Positions 1 through 8,145 of a DNA stretch of 36,899 bases are shown piece after piece (the first letter of the stretch is position 1; each line of letters opens with the position of its first letter). The stretch is from the NCBI GenBank assembly GCA_012523545.1, contig JAAYIH010000055.1, forward strand, positions 1 through 36,899, given 5' to 3'. Both the position numbers and the translations under genes were made by a program. The notes beneath the pieces were generated by a model. That model saw only the letters and a program-made list of their open reading frames with translations. It searched no databases and had not been told where the DNA came from. Source of the stretch: Bacillota bacterium (lineage in GTDB: Bacteria > Bacillota > Proteinivoracia > UBA4975).

Positions 1-160
1 GCCCGTCGCGCTCCGCAATTCTCCAAACGCAAACTGCGCGGGCGCCTGCGGCCCATCCGGCGGGTCCGGCGGCGAAAGGCCGCCGTCACCAACACCAGAA
101 CCGGACCGGTGTTGCGAATCCAAATTTATGGTAATATGGTGTCAGAAAGGGGATGATTGA

Positions 161-481
161 ATGATTATTACAACAACACCCGGTGTGGAAGGCAAAACCA
201 TCAGGGAATATAAGGGGATTGTCTTTGGCGAAGTCATTTCCGGGGTAAACTTCCTCAAAGATTTTGCCGCAGGGTTGACCAATTTCTTTGGCGGGCGCTC
301 GGGCTCATACGAGGGCGAACTGATCCAGGCCCGGGAGGCGGCGCTGGCGGAAATGGAAAAGAGAGCCGCCGCCCTGGGGGCCAATGCCGTTGTGGGAGTG
401 GACATCGATTACGAAGTCCTCGGCCAGGGCGGAAATATGCTCATGGTAACCGCCTCGGGGACGGCAGTGGTGGTCGGATGA
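161..481 (+). CDS. YbjQ/UPF0145 family protein
   Basis: The 106-residue product has the size and pattern of the YbjQ/UPF0145 (DUF74, putative heavy-metal-binding) family. It shows an N-terminal strand ending in TTTPGVEG, a central [13 protein letters not shown] stretch, an [11 protein letters not shown] turn, a helix rich in Ala/Glu, then [13 protein letters not shown] and a hydrophobic C-terminal strand. It looks full length: the E. coli homologue is about 107 aa. ATG at 161 is chosen because a purine-rich GAAAGGGG lies about 8 bases upstream. Members form pentameric rings in structures; a biochemical role is not established, and the metal-binding label is only a family name. There is no signal peptide, so it is cytoplasmic. 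It stands 71 bp before an unrelated membrane protein, so operon membership is uncertain. Confidence 0.9.
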   Translation: MIITTTPGVEGKTIREYKGIVFGEVISGVNFLKDFAAGLTNFFGGRSGSYEGELIQAREAALAEMEKRAAALGANAVVGVDIDYEVLGQGGNMLMVTASGTAVVVG

Positions 482-552
482 TGCGGTAACGGGCGCCACC
501 GGCGCATGTACCCGGTTTCAGAAGCAATAATATTTGCCATGGGGGATGCGGT

Positions 553-1395
553 ATGGAAACAGTATACAGGTATCGGAAGCATTTGCGGGAGCCGCTGAAG
601 TACATCGGCCTGTTTTTTCTCCTGCTTTTCCTGTTTGTTGTGCTGTATTTGCTTCTGGCCATGCAGGGCCGGCAATTCGACGCAGGTGTGCTTGAGGCAG
701 TCGTTTTTGCCCTCATATTTTTCTTCGTAATCATTGGTGCAGAAATCTTGCTGTTATATTATCTGTTTCTCAGGAGGTTTGCGATAATCAGCGTCCGGCT
801 GACAGATGATGCCATTATATATGACAATATCAAGGGCAGGACTGTAGTTCCTTATGAAGAAATCGTCGCGCTGAAGTTCCCTTCAATAGAGTATGCCGGC
901 GGCTGGGTTCAGATTGTCCACAGCAAGGGAAGCATAAGGCTCACTGTTGTGCTGGAGTCCATAGGGGAGTTTGTTAAGCAGCTGAAAGAAAAGCTGGAGC
1001 AAAGGAACATGGCTCATAAGTACAAGGAATCCCAGCTGATAAGTTTCTACAAGACAGCAACATACTCCGACCAGAGCTGGGAAAGGATCTATGAAAACTC
1101 CAAGTTGCTTCTGGCATCCATGGTGGTCAGCGTCCTGATATTAATGGTCTTGCCATTTATAAAGGGCCAGGGCGGTTGGGGGTTGCCGCTGTCGCTGTTG
1201 GCGGTGATTTTGCTGGCAATTGGTTTTTCTGTTGGCGAGGTAGTAATCAACAGGAGGTTTGCCACGGGGACTGACGAGATGAGCCTCCAGGCCCCGGAGC
1301 GGGACAAGGGCTTTGAGAAAAAGGTCTATACATGGGTGTTTGGGGTTTATTGGGTAATATTTCTGGCGGCAATGATAATTATTGCCTTGATGTGA
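553..1395 (+). CDS. Membrane protein of unknown function, four predicted TM segments with a central PH-like region
   Basis: I do not recognise this 280-residue protein. Two hydrophobic helices (about residues 19-37 and 46-73) are followed by a soluble stretch of about 110 residues. That stretch is patterned like a bacterial PH-like beta domain: VRLTDDAIIYDN, then TVVPYEEIVAL, then WVQIVHSKGSIRL, then an amphipathic helix around residues 135-155. Two or three more hydrophobic segments follow (about 180-200, 206-225, 258-279). This helix pair, PH-like domain, helix pair plan recalls DUF-type membrane sensors, but I cannot name the family. Codon use is visibly less GC-rich (many ATA, AAG, TTT, TAT codons) than in the flanking genes, which could mean relaxed selection or later arrival. 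GGGGGATGCGGT precedes the ATG at 553. Confidence 0.75.
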   Translation: METVYRYRKHLREPLKYIGLFFLLLFLFVVLYLLLAMQGRQFDAGVLEAVVFALIFFFVIIGAEILLLYYLFLRRFAIISVRLTDDAIIYDNIKGRTVVPYEEIVALKFPSIEYAGGWVQIVHSKGSIRLTVVLESIGEFVKQLKEKLEQRNMAHKYKESQLISFYKTATYSDQSWERIYENSKLLLASMVVSVLILMVLPFIKGQGGWGLPLSLLAVILLAIGFSVGEVVINRRFATGTDEMSLQAPERDKGFEKKVYTWVFGVYWVIFLAAMIIIALM

Positions 1396-1447
1396 GAGGA
1401 TTAAGCCAAAAACAGGATTGAGACGTGCGGCAGATCGCCGGAGCCCG

Positions 1448-1516
1448 GTGTCGCAGTGTCGCAGCTGTTGCATATGCTGTAGGGATACGGAGGTGACAGC
1501 ATGGCAACTGCGACAC
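1448..1516 (+). promoter_or_regulatory. Inverted repeat enclosing the SD and start codon of the YheC/YheD-like gene
   Basis: The 9-base unit GTGTCGCAG occurs twice in tandem (1448-1456 and 1456-1464). Its exact reverse complement CTGCGACAC lies at 1508-1516, just inside the coding sequence. Either left copy could pair with the right arm. The stem would enclose the GGAGGTGA ribosome binding site and the ATG at 1501. This is seen directly; a role in translation control is inference. Confidence 0.4.
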
Positions 1517-2592
1517 GAGTGGGGGTGCTTGTCGGCCCCCGGCGACTGGAAGCCCTGGTCAAGGGCAACCCGGGGCCCCGCCTGGCGGCGTTGCTCCAGG
1601 CTGGCCGGGAGGCCGGCGTGCCGCTGTTTTTTTTCACCCTGGACGGGGTGGATATGGATGCCAGGACAATAAAGGGGATAACGCCGGCAGAAGGCTGGTG
1701 GCAGGAGGCGCGTTTGTCGTACCTGCCGGTACTGTATCGAATCTGTGCGGTGGCGGAAGAACAGAGGCCGTTATTTGCCGCTTTCCTCAGCCAGTTGCGG
1801 CGCAGGGGCACGGTATTTCTCAATTACCCGTGGTTCATGGACAAGTGGGAGACCTACCGGTGCCTGGTCAACACCGAACTGGCCCCGCACCTGCCCCGGA
1901 CGTGGCCCATCGCCGACCCCGCGGAAGTCCTGGCACTGCTGGAAGAACATCCCCAGCTGTACCTCAAGGCCTGCGTCGGCGGCCGCGGCAAACAGGTGCT
2001 GCGGGTGGAAAAGCTGGGTCGGGATGCCTATGGCTTCATCAGGTTCAGGGACGGACTGGCCCGGGGCAAGCTGCACAAATTCAGTTTGCTCCGGGAAATA
2101 CAGGGCTTTTTCGGCGCCAGGCCAATTATTGCCCAGGAAAGGATTGACCTCATCCAGGTCAACGGCCGCAACGTCGACCTGCGCGCCGAGGTGCAGCGCA
2201 CCGCACAGGGAACTATTCATGTCATTGCCATTGCCGCCCGCATTGCCCGCCGCCATTCGCCCATCACCACCCATTCCGTCAGCATGTCCCTGGAAAATTT
2301 CAGCCGCCTGTACCCGTCCCTGCTGGGCGATTACCGGGCGTTTGCCGCCAGGGCAGAGGAATTTTTGTGCCGCGTCTACGCCGCCCTGGAAAAATGCTTC
2401 GGTTGCTGCGGCGAACTGGGCATTGATTTCGGCCTTGACTGCAGCGGGGGCCTGTGGTTCATTGAAGCCAATTCCCAGTCGGCCAAAGTTTCCCTGTTCA
2501 ACAGCTGTCCCCTGTCCCTCATCATCCGGTCCTATGTCAACCTCCTGGAATACGCCTGCGCCCAGGCCGCCCAAAGGAAGGCGCTGGATTAA
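1501..2592 (+). CDS. YheC/YheD-family ATP-grasp protein (endospore coat-associated)
   Basis: The 363-residue protein fits the YheC/YheD family of spore-associated ATP-grasp proteins. Its N-terminal third begins with VGVLVGPRRL. A linker containing FLNYPWFMDKWETYRCL resembles the KW-type motif of the family. An ATP-grasp fold follows: a lysine strand (LYLKACVGGRGKQV, about residues 155-168), then DLRAEVQ near 221, and the metal-binding end GELGIDFGLD near 300 followed by WFIEANSQSAK near 320. Family members are deposited on or with the Bacillus spore; substrate and product are not known. ATG at 1501 is set by the GGAGGTGACAGC ribosome site. It precedes a CwlD-like amidase by about 50 bp, so the two may form a sporulation operon. 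The start lies inside an inverted repeat annotated separately. Confidence 0.85.
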   Translation: MATATRVGVLVGPRRLEALVKGNPGPRLAALLQAGREAGVPLFFFTLDGVDMDARTIKGITPAEGWWQEARLSYLPVLYRICAVAEEQRPLFAAFLSQLRRRGTVFLNYPWFMDKWETYRCLVNTELAPHLPRTWPIADPAEVLALLEEHPQLYLKACVGGRGKQVLRVEKLGRDAYGFIRFRDGLARGKLHKFSLLREIQGFFGARPIIAQERIDLIQVNGRNVDLRAEVQRTAQGTIHVIAIAARIARRHSPITTHSVSMSLENFSRLYPSLLGDYRAFAARAEEFLCRVYAALEKCFGCCGELGIDFGLDCSGGLWFIEANSQSAKVSLFNSCPLSLIIRSYVNLLEYACAQAAQRKALD

Positions 2593-2640
2593 GTCGTATC
2601 GCCCCCGCCCGGGACATATAGATTAGGGGGGGTGATTTTT

Positions 2641-3363
2641 TTGTCCAGGGCCGACAAACTCAAGCTGATAATAAAAGCAGCGGCGGCAATGGGGCTGGTC
2701 GTGGTTATTGTGCTGGCAATGTACCTGCGGGAGCCGGCGCAGCCCGCGGCGGGGACACCCGCCGTCCTTTCGGCGCCGGGGGTGGTCATCGATGCCGGTC
2801 ATGGCGGCTATGACGGCGGCGCCCAATGGGGCGGGGCGGTGGAAAAGGACGTCAACCTGGCCATTACTCTGCAGCTCCGGGAAATACTGCTGGCCACGGG
2901 GTACCGGGTGGCCCTGACCAGGTACGGTGACTACAGCCTCATCGAGGAAGAAGAGGCGTCCAATCCCAAAAAAAGGGAGGACATGGCCCGGCGCCTGGCG
3001 GTCATCGAAAAGCACCAGCCGGACATCGTCATCCTCATTCATTGCAATGCCATCCGCTCAACCCAGTGGTCGGGAGCGCAGACCTTTTACCAGGAGGGCT
3101 TCGACCAGGGCAAGCTGCTGGCCGAGGACATCCAGCACTACTTGCGGGAGTTTACGGCGACGACCCGGCAGGCCAGGCCCCTGGATTTATACCTGCTCCG
3201 GGAAAGCAGCATCGTCGGCAGCCTGGTGGAGGCCGGCTTTCTGTCCAATCCTGCAGAGCGGGACCTGCTCCTGCAAAGGGGATACCAGCGCATCCTGGCC
3301 ACGGCCACCTGGCTGGGGATCAGCAAGTACCTGCATGAATCCGGCCTTGCCCTGGAAGACTGA
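2641..3363 (+). CDS. cwlD: N-acetylmuramoyl-L-alanine amidase, CwlD-like (Amidase_3)
   Basis: The 240-residue product has a short cytoplasmic N terminus, one membrane anchor (about residues 8-27) and a single Amidase_3 domain. Zinc ligands are visible as His54 (in VIDAGHGGYDGG), Glu68 (GAVEKDVNLA) and His134 (LIHCNA); the catalytic Glu197 sits in VEAGFLSN. Amidase_3 enzymes cut the bond between muramic acid and L-alanine. The single-domain, N-terminally anchored form of about 240 residues matches CwlD, needed with PdaA to make muramic delta-lactam in spore cortex. A TTG start at 2641 is preferred over GTG at 2632, because the AGGGGGGG ribosome site (from 2624) overlaps the GTG but sits about 8 bases from the TTG. 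A vegetative amidase is possible, but the YheC/YheD-like neighbour favours a spore role. Confidence 0.85.
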   Translation: MSRADKLKLIIKAAAAMGLVVVIVLAMYLREPAQPAAGTPAVLSAPGVVIDAGHGGYDGGAQWGGAVEKDVNLAITLQLREILLATGYRVALTRYGDYSLIEEEEASNPKKREDMARRLAVIEKHQPDIVILIHCNAIRSTQWSGAQTFYQEGFDQGKLLAEDIQHYLREFTATTRQARPLDLYLLRESSIVGSLVEAGFLSNPAERDLLLQRGYQRILATATWLGISKYLHESGLALED

Positions 3364-3448
3364 GGGGAGGCAGCAGGGCCAAAAAGCTTCCCGGGTGCAG
3401 GAAATTTGGCAGTTGTGGCAAATTATACAGGTGAAAGGGGGAAGGGAT

Positions 3449-5089
3449 ATGGCCATGTCGACGCTGGCGCCGGGAATGCCGGCTGTACTGATTCTGGACC
3501 GGGAAGCAGTGGTGCGCCATGTCAGCGACAATGTGCGCCAGGTGCTGGGGGATGCCGCAATCCAGGCGGGGAAACCCCTGCCCGCCGCCCTCCGGGGGTG
3601 GAAAGGGGAAAACCCCTGGCAAACCGAGTACGCAGGCAGAGAGCTCAGTATCGTGGCCGAAGAGTGGAACGGCTATACCCTTCTGCTCATCTGCGACCGC
3701 TACAACGTTTATGCCGAAGCCGCCGCAATACTCAACGCCATCGACGAGGGCATCCATGTGGTCAACAAGCACGGGCGGACGGTGTTTTACAATCCTGCCA
3801 TGGCCAAACTGGAAGGCATGGACTACAACCAGGTGCTGCACAAAAAAGTGCTGGATATGTTTCCCTCCCTGACGCCGGAAACCAGCACCATCCTCCGGGT
3901 GCTGAAAACCCGGGAACCCATCTACGACCAGGTGCAGACTTATTTCAACCACAAAGGCCAGCGCATAACTTCGGTGAACAGCACCATTCCCCTGTGGAGC
4001 GGAGACAAATTCATCGGCGTGGTGGAACTGGCCAAGGATGTGACGCGCATGGAAGCCCTGGCGCAGAAAGTGGTGGACCTGCAACAGCGGCTGTACCGCC
4101 GCCAGCACGGCGCGGAACTGCCCTCCACCCAGTACACCTTCGCAGACATCGTGGGGGAGAGCCCCGCCCTGCGCCGCCCCCTGGAACTGGCCCGGCGCGC
4201 TGCCCGGACCAGTTCGCCCGTCCTCATCTACGGGGAGACGGGGACCGGTAAAGAGCTGGTGGCGCAAAGCATCCATAACTTCAGTCCCCGCCGCAACGGT
4301 CCCTTCATTGCCCAGAACTGCGCCGCCCTGCCCGGATCGCTGCTGGAAGGGATTTTGTTCGGCACCGTCAAGGGCAGCTTCACCGGCGCCGCCGACCGGC
4401 CCGGCCTGATTGAACAGGCCGATGGAGGCACTTTGCTGTTGGATGAAATCAACTCCATGGACATCGACCTCCAGGCCAAACTGTTGCGGGTGCTCCAGGA
4501 CAACCGGGTGCGCCGGGTGGGGGGACTCAAGGAAGTGCCGGTCAACGTGCGCTTTATCGCCACCACCAACACCCTGCCCCAAACCGCTATCGCGCAGGGC
4601 AGCCTGCGCCAGGACCTCTATTACCGCCTGGCGGTGGTCAACATCGCCCTGCCCGCCCTGCGCCAGCGCAGGGAAGATATACCCCTGCTCTGCCGCCACT
4701 TTGTGGACAAGTATAACCGCCGCTTTGGCCTTGCCGTCAAGGGCATTGCACCGGCGGTAATGAACCTGTTCCAGGCTTACTCCTGGCCCGGCAACGTGCG
4801 GGAGCTGGAGCACGTCATCGAGGGCGCCATGAATATAATGGCCTCCGACGAAGAATACATCGACCTCTGCCATCTGCCCGCCAGCCTGGCGCCTCAGGCC
4901 GCGCCGGCGCCGGCGGGACTGGAGGAATGCACGCTGCCCGAGGCGGTGGCCAGGGTGGAGCGCAGCATGATCGAAGCGGCCATGGCCAAAACCGGCGGCA
5001 ACATTACCCGGGCGGCCCGGCTGCTGGGCATAACCCGCCAGGCCCTGCAGTACAAGCTGGGCAAGTACGGCATCCTGGCGGAACAGTAA
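3449..5089 (+). CDS. Sigma-54-dependent transcriptional activator, PAS-AAA+-Fis (RocR/BkdR type)
   Basis: The 546-residue protein is an enhancer-binding activator of RNA polymerase carrying sigma-54. A divergent N-terminal sensor (1-90) is followed by a PAS domain (about 91-210, with AILNAIDEGIHVVN and FYNPAMAKLEGM). The AAA+ core has Walker A GETGTGKE at 262-269, the sigma-54-contacting loop as GSFTGA at 309-314 (the usual motif is GAFTGA), Walker B GGTLLLDEIN near 330, and WPGNVREL near the end of the core. A Fis-type helix-turn-helix ends the protein (NITRAARLLGITRQALQYKL). The longer open frame upstream is not coding; ATG 3449 follows AAAGGGGG with good spacing. The RocR/BkdR-like plan and the sigma-54-type promoter at 9269 make the ornithine operon its likely target; this is inference. 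A 6-bp inverted repeat (3403-3408/3419-3424) upstream could be an operator. Confidence 0.9.
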   Translation: MAMSTLAPGMPAVLILDREAVVRHVSDNVRQVLGDAAIQAGKPLPAALRGWKGENPWQTEYAGRELSIVAEEWNGYTLLLICDRYNVYAEAAAILNAIDEGIHVVNKHGRTVFYNPAMAKLEGMDYNQVLHKKVLDMFPSLTPETSTILRVLKTREPIYDQVQTYFNHKGQRITSVNSTIPLWSGDKFIGVVELAKDVTRMEALAQKVVDLQQRLYRRQHGAELPSTQYTFADIVGESPALRRPLELARRAARTSSPVLIYGETGTGKELVAQSIHNFSPRRNGPFIAQNCAALPGSLLEGILFGTVKGSFTGAADRPGLIEQADGGTLLLDEINSMDIDLQAKLLRVLQDNRVRRVGGLKEVPVNVRFIATTNTLPQTAIAQGSLRQDLYYRLAVVNIALPALRQRREDIPLLCRHFVDKYNRRFGLAVKGIAPAVMNLFQAYSWPGNVRELEHVIEGAMNIMASDEEYIDLCHLPASLAPQAAPAPAGLEECTLPEAVARVERSMIEAAMAKTGGNITRAARLLGITRQALQYKLGKYGILAEQ

Positions 5090-5099
5090 AGATAAGAAA

Positions 5100-5122
5100 A
5101 AGCCGGGCGTGAGGCCCGGCTT
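5100..5122. terminator. Bidirectional terminator between convergent genes
   Basis: AAGCCGGGC (5100-5108) pairs perfectly with GCCCGGCTT (5114-5122) around a 5-base loop. A T-rich stretch follows on the plus strand and a run of A precedes it (T on the minus strand). It can therefore serve both the sigma-54 activator gene and the oligoendopeptidase gene that converges on it. Confidence 0.8.
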
Positions 5123-5125
5123 GAT

Positions 5126-6931
5126 TTATTTTTCGAAGTAATTGACCACTTGGTCCACCAGCTGGCCGACATAGGCGACGGCGGTGCGGATGGCATCGGG
5201 TTTGGTCATATCCACCCCTGCCATTTTGGCCAGTTCCATGGGCGGCTTGGAACCGCCGGCTTTGAGCACCTCCAGCCAGCGCTCCACCGCCGGCTGTCCT
5301 TCTTCCCGGATGGCCTGGGCCACCGCTGTTGCGATGGTGAGGCCGGCGGAATAGCAGTACGGGTACAGGCCCATGTAGTAATGGGGCTGGCGCATCCAGG
5401 TCAGGCGCGCCCCTTCGTCAATTTCCACCTCGCCGCCCCAGAATTCATCCAGGATGTCGCCCTGTACTTTGCTGAGCAAAGCGGCGGTGACGGGCTGGCC
5501 CTGTTCGGCGAGAGTGTAGATGCGGCGCTGCAGTTCGCCTTCAATGAGGTGGCGGACAAAATTGTGGTGGTAAGTCATCAGCAGTTGCATGTTCAGCCAG
5601 CAATGCATGCGCGGGTCGCCGCCCTGGGCCTTGATGTAATCTGCCACCAGCAGTTCGTTAATGGTGGAGGGAGCTTCGACAAAGAAAGAGGAAGTCCTGG
5701 AGTTGCCCAGGGACTGGTAGCGCAGGGAAAGCACGCCGTGGCCGGCGTGACCCAGTTCGTGGGCCAGGGTCAGGGTGGTGCGCATGTTGTCGGTCCAGGT
5801 AATGAGGATGAAGGGGTGGACATCGGGGATGCTGGCGCAGAAGGCGCCGGTGGACTTGCCCACGTTGTCGGCCAGGTCAATCCAGCGGTTGGCCAGGCCC
5901 TGGCGAATTATCTCGGCATACTCGGGACCCAGCACCGACAGGCCCTGGAGAATGTATTCCGAAGTCTGCTCCCAGGTGGTGGCAGGCTGAAAATCCGGGT
6001 CCAGGGGGGCCTCGATGTCGCAGTAGAGCATTTTATCCAGACCCAGCACTTTCTTGCGCAACCGGGCATACCGGCGCATGTGGGGGGCCAGTTCCTTGAG
6101 GATGATGTCGTGCAGGGCATTATAGGCTTCCATGCTGACTTCCTGCCGGTGCAGGAACATGTCAATGGCAGATTTGTAGCCCCGCAGCCTGGCCAGCACC
6201 ACATTTTTCTGCACCTCGGTGCCCCAGGTGGCGCCGTAGGTATTTTGGTAGGCCTTGAGTCCCTGGGTGAAGGACTGGTATGCGTTGCGGCGCAGCACCG
6301 GATCGGGAGAAGTCTCGTAGTCTTCCTCATAAAGGGCAAAGGACATGGGATGGGTGTTGCCCTTGCTGTCCAGCACCGGCGCAAAGGTCATATCTGCCGC
6401 CTTGGAGCGGTTGTAGATCATGCCGGGCGCTTCCAGCACCTCGCGCAGGGAGGCCAGGGCCTCTTCCGTCTCCCGGGACAGGGTGTAGGGTTTTTCCGCC
6501 AGCATTTGCTGCAACATGCGGGCAAAGTCGGCGAAGCCGGCTTCTGTCTCCAGGTACTTTTCCACGACGCCCTCGGGCAGGCTGAGGAGCTCGGAGCGCA
6601 ACAGGGCCATGGCAGCCTGGTATTTGGCCGCCGCGGCGCCGGCCCGGCCCATGGCGGCCTGGGCGGCAGGGTTGGTCCCGTCGACGGACAAGTTGAGGTT
6701 GGCGTAGGCCATGACGCGGAAAAAGCGCTTGGAGAGGTTCTCCATTTTGCGCAGGACTGCCAGGACGGCATCAGGCCCCTGGCTCAGCCGGCCAAACTCC
6801 TGGCTGAAGGCGGGCAGTTCCGCCTCCACCGCTTTAAGCTCCTTTTCCCAGTCCGCTTCGGAGGCAAAGATATCCTCCAGTTTCCATGTCTGTTCAACAG
6901 GCACTTCCGAACGGGTCAGGCGTTTTTTCAT
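5126..6931 (-). CDS. pepF: Oligoendopeptidase F family, M3 metallopeptidase
   Basis: The 601-residue protein is an M3-family zinc oligopeptidase, cytosolic, cutting short peptides. The zinc motif HELGH is at residues 391-395, within TLAHELGHAGHG, and the third ligand Glu is expected in APSTINELL about 25 residues later. The N-terminal M3 helical half (residues 30-200) is present. Length agrees with PepF enzymes of about 600 aa. The start is ATG at 6931, 7 bases after GAGGAGGT; the upstream part of the open frame overlaps the flavoprotein gene and is not coding. The start overlaps the flavoprotein stop by 4 bases (ATGA), so the two are translationally coupled. It may feed peptide-derived amino acids to the nearby ornithine pathway, an inference from context. 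Confidence 0.92.
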   Translation of the reverse strand: MKKRLTRSEVPVEQTWKLEDIFASEADWEKELKAVEAELPAFSQEFGRLSQGPDAVLAVLRKMENLSKRFFRVMAYANLNLSVDGTNPAAQAAMGRAGAAAAKYQAAMALLRSELLSLPEGVVEKYLETEAGFADFARMLQQMLAEKPYTLSRETEEALASLREVLEAPGMIYNRSKAADMTFAPVLDSKGNTHPMSFALYEEDYETSPDPVLRRNAYQSFTQGLKAYQNTYGATWGTEVQKNVVLARLRGYKSAIDMFLHRQEVSMEAYNALHDIILKELAPHMRRYARLRKKVLGLDKMLYCDIEAPLDPDFQPATTWEQTSEYILQGLSVLGPEYAEIIRQGLANRWIDLADNVGKSTGAFCASIPDVHPFILITWTDNMRTTLTLAHELGHAGHGVLSLRYQSLGNSRTSSFFVEAPSTINELLVADYIKAQGGDPRMHCWLNMQLLMTYHHNFVRHLIEGELQRRIYTLAEQGQPVTAALLSKVQGDILDEFWGGEVEIDEGARLTWMRQPHYYMGLYPYCYSAGLTIATAVAQAIREEGQPAVERWLEVLKAGGSKPPMELAKMAGVDMTKPDAIRTAVAYVGQLVDQVVNYFEK

Positions 6932-8007
6932 GACATTACCTCCTCGAATTCTATTTGCAGACTGAACAGTCCTGATCCCATGGCAAGTTGGCGGGCCCAG
7001 GGCCAATACATGGCCGGTGATTTGCCCAGTTTGGCCAGGATGCTGGCAGACAAGCCGCGGCAACGGCGGCGATAGCGGGCAGCCGCCCCCTGGGTTCCCT
7101 TTTCCAGGGCGCGGGCCAGGGCCAGGGCGCTGCGAAAGGCATAACTGAGGCCTTCGGCGGAGCTGGGGCTGATCCATCCCGCCGCCTCGCCGATGAGGAC
7201 GACGTCCCGGCTGCCCAGGCATATTTGCCCCAGGCCAGCTGGCCGGAGCAGGTGAGTACCGTGGCGCCGCACCGGCTCATCCAGGACATAACCCCATTGG
7301 GCCAGCTTGTCTTTGAGCAGCTGAAAGCGCCCCAGGACATCGGCGCCGGCGGGAATGGCCGAGCCCACCACCAGCAGGTCGTCCTTGGGAATGGTCCAGG
7401 AATAAAAATCGGTGACTGCCGGGTCAAAGACGGCGGAATAATACGGATAGGCCTTGGGGACGGCAAACCATTCCTGGATTGCCACGTACACCTGCGGCTG
7501 CCGCCTCGGCGCCAGGGCGCGGCGCACCAAAGAGCGGGCGCCGTCGGCGCCCACCGCCAGCCGGCACGTTTCCCGGCGCTCTTTCCCGTTTACCGTAAAT
7601 GTTACCCGGACGCCCCGGTTGTCCCGCTCAAGGTAGCGAAACCTGGCGCCCCAGCAGGTTTCCACCTCCGGGGGCAGCAGGCTGACCAGCCAGCGGTCAA
7701 ACCGCTCCCGGTCGATGTTGATGTAATCCCGGGGATAGAAGCGCTGTTGCCTGGTCGCCATGTCGATGGTGCGCACCGTAAAAAGCTGCGGCCCCGCCAG
7801 GACCGAGCGGGGCAGGCCCAGGCCAAACCGGGCCAGCATTTTCTGCGCATCGGGGGCCAGCAGCCCCCCGCAGCACTTTTCAAATCCCCCGGCATAGGGC
7901 TTCCCCAGGTCGCGGCGGTCGAGGACAAGTACTTTCATGTCCCGACCGAGGAAGCGGGCCAGGGTGGCTCCTGCCGGACCGCCCCCGACGATGATGACAT
8001 CGTACAT
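6928..8007 (-). CDS. FAD-dependent oxidoreductase, geranylgeranyl reductase / FixC-like family
   Basis: The 359-residue protein opens with an FAD-binding Rossmann motif (DVIIVGGGPAGATLA, residues 3-17). It carries the second flavin motif VGADGARS, and GEAAGWISPSSAEG near 290 as the third. FYSWTIPKDD near 220 matches the YxWxxP signature of the geranylgeranyl reductase family. These enzymes reduce isoprenoid double bonds in lipids or quinones, or act as electron-transfer flavoproteins; the substrate here cannot be told. A CC pair (EKCCGGLLAP, near residue 45) is typical of the family. ATG at 8007 follows AAAGGGG. It overlaps pepF by 4 bases and is the upstream gene of that two-gene operon. The functional link between a reductase and a peptidase is not evident. 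Confidence 0.82.
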   Translation of the reverse strand: MYDVIIVGGGPAGATLARFLGRDMKVLVLDRRDLGKPYAGGFEKCCGGLLAPDAQKMLARFGLGLPRSVLAGPQLFTVRTIDMATRQQRFYPRDYINIDRERFDRWLVSLLPPEVETCWGARFRYLERDNRGVRVTFTVNGKERRETCRLAVGADGARSLVRRALAPRRQPQVYVAIQEWFAVPKAYPYYSAVFDPAVTDFYSWTIPKDDLLVVGSAIPAGADVLGRFQLLKDKLAQWGYVLDEPVRRHGTHLLRPAGLGQICLGSRDVVLIGEAAGWISPSSAEGLSYAFRSALALARALEKGTQGAAARYRRRCRGLSASILAKLGKSPAMYWPWARQLAMGSGLFSLQIEFEEVMS

Positions 8008-8145
8008 GCCGGCACCCCTTTCCTGCACAGGCGCAGTCGCTACAGAAGTATTCGGTTTGGACGGGGAAAATTCCTTTTCAAATACCCCTGTTTTGTCCTC
8101 GCCGGGCGAATATATAGGTAGAAAGATGCAAAGGAGGTTGAGAAG

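Noticed and set aside
112-137. TTGCGA and TAATAT as a promoter for the YbjQ-family gene
   Set aside because: Spacing is 14 bases and both boxes are weak.
1-160. Open frames reaching from the window edge to stops at 156 and 160 as the end of an upstream gene
   Set aside because: Two plus-strand frames are open, one very Arg-rich and one Pro/Gly/Cys-rich; neither resembles a known protein end, and 50 codons of GC-rich sequence stay open easily. No call made.
2632-2640. GTG at 2632 as the start of the CwlD-like gene
   Set aside because: It is part of the purine-rich ribosome site; the TTG at 2641 has normal spacing.
3406-3421. TGGCA ... TGGCA before the activator gene as a sigma-54 promoter
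   Set aside because: The GG and GC dinucleotides are eight bases apart instead of ten and TTGC is absent.
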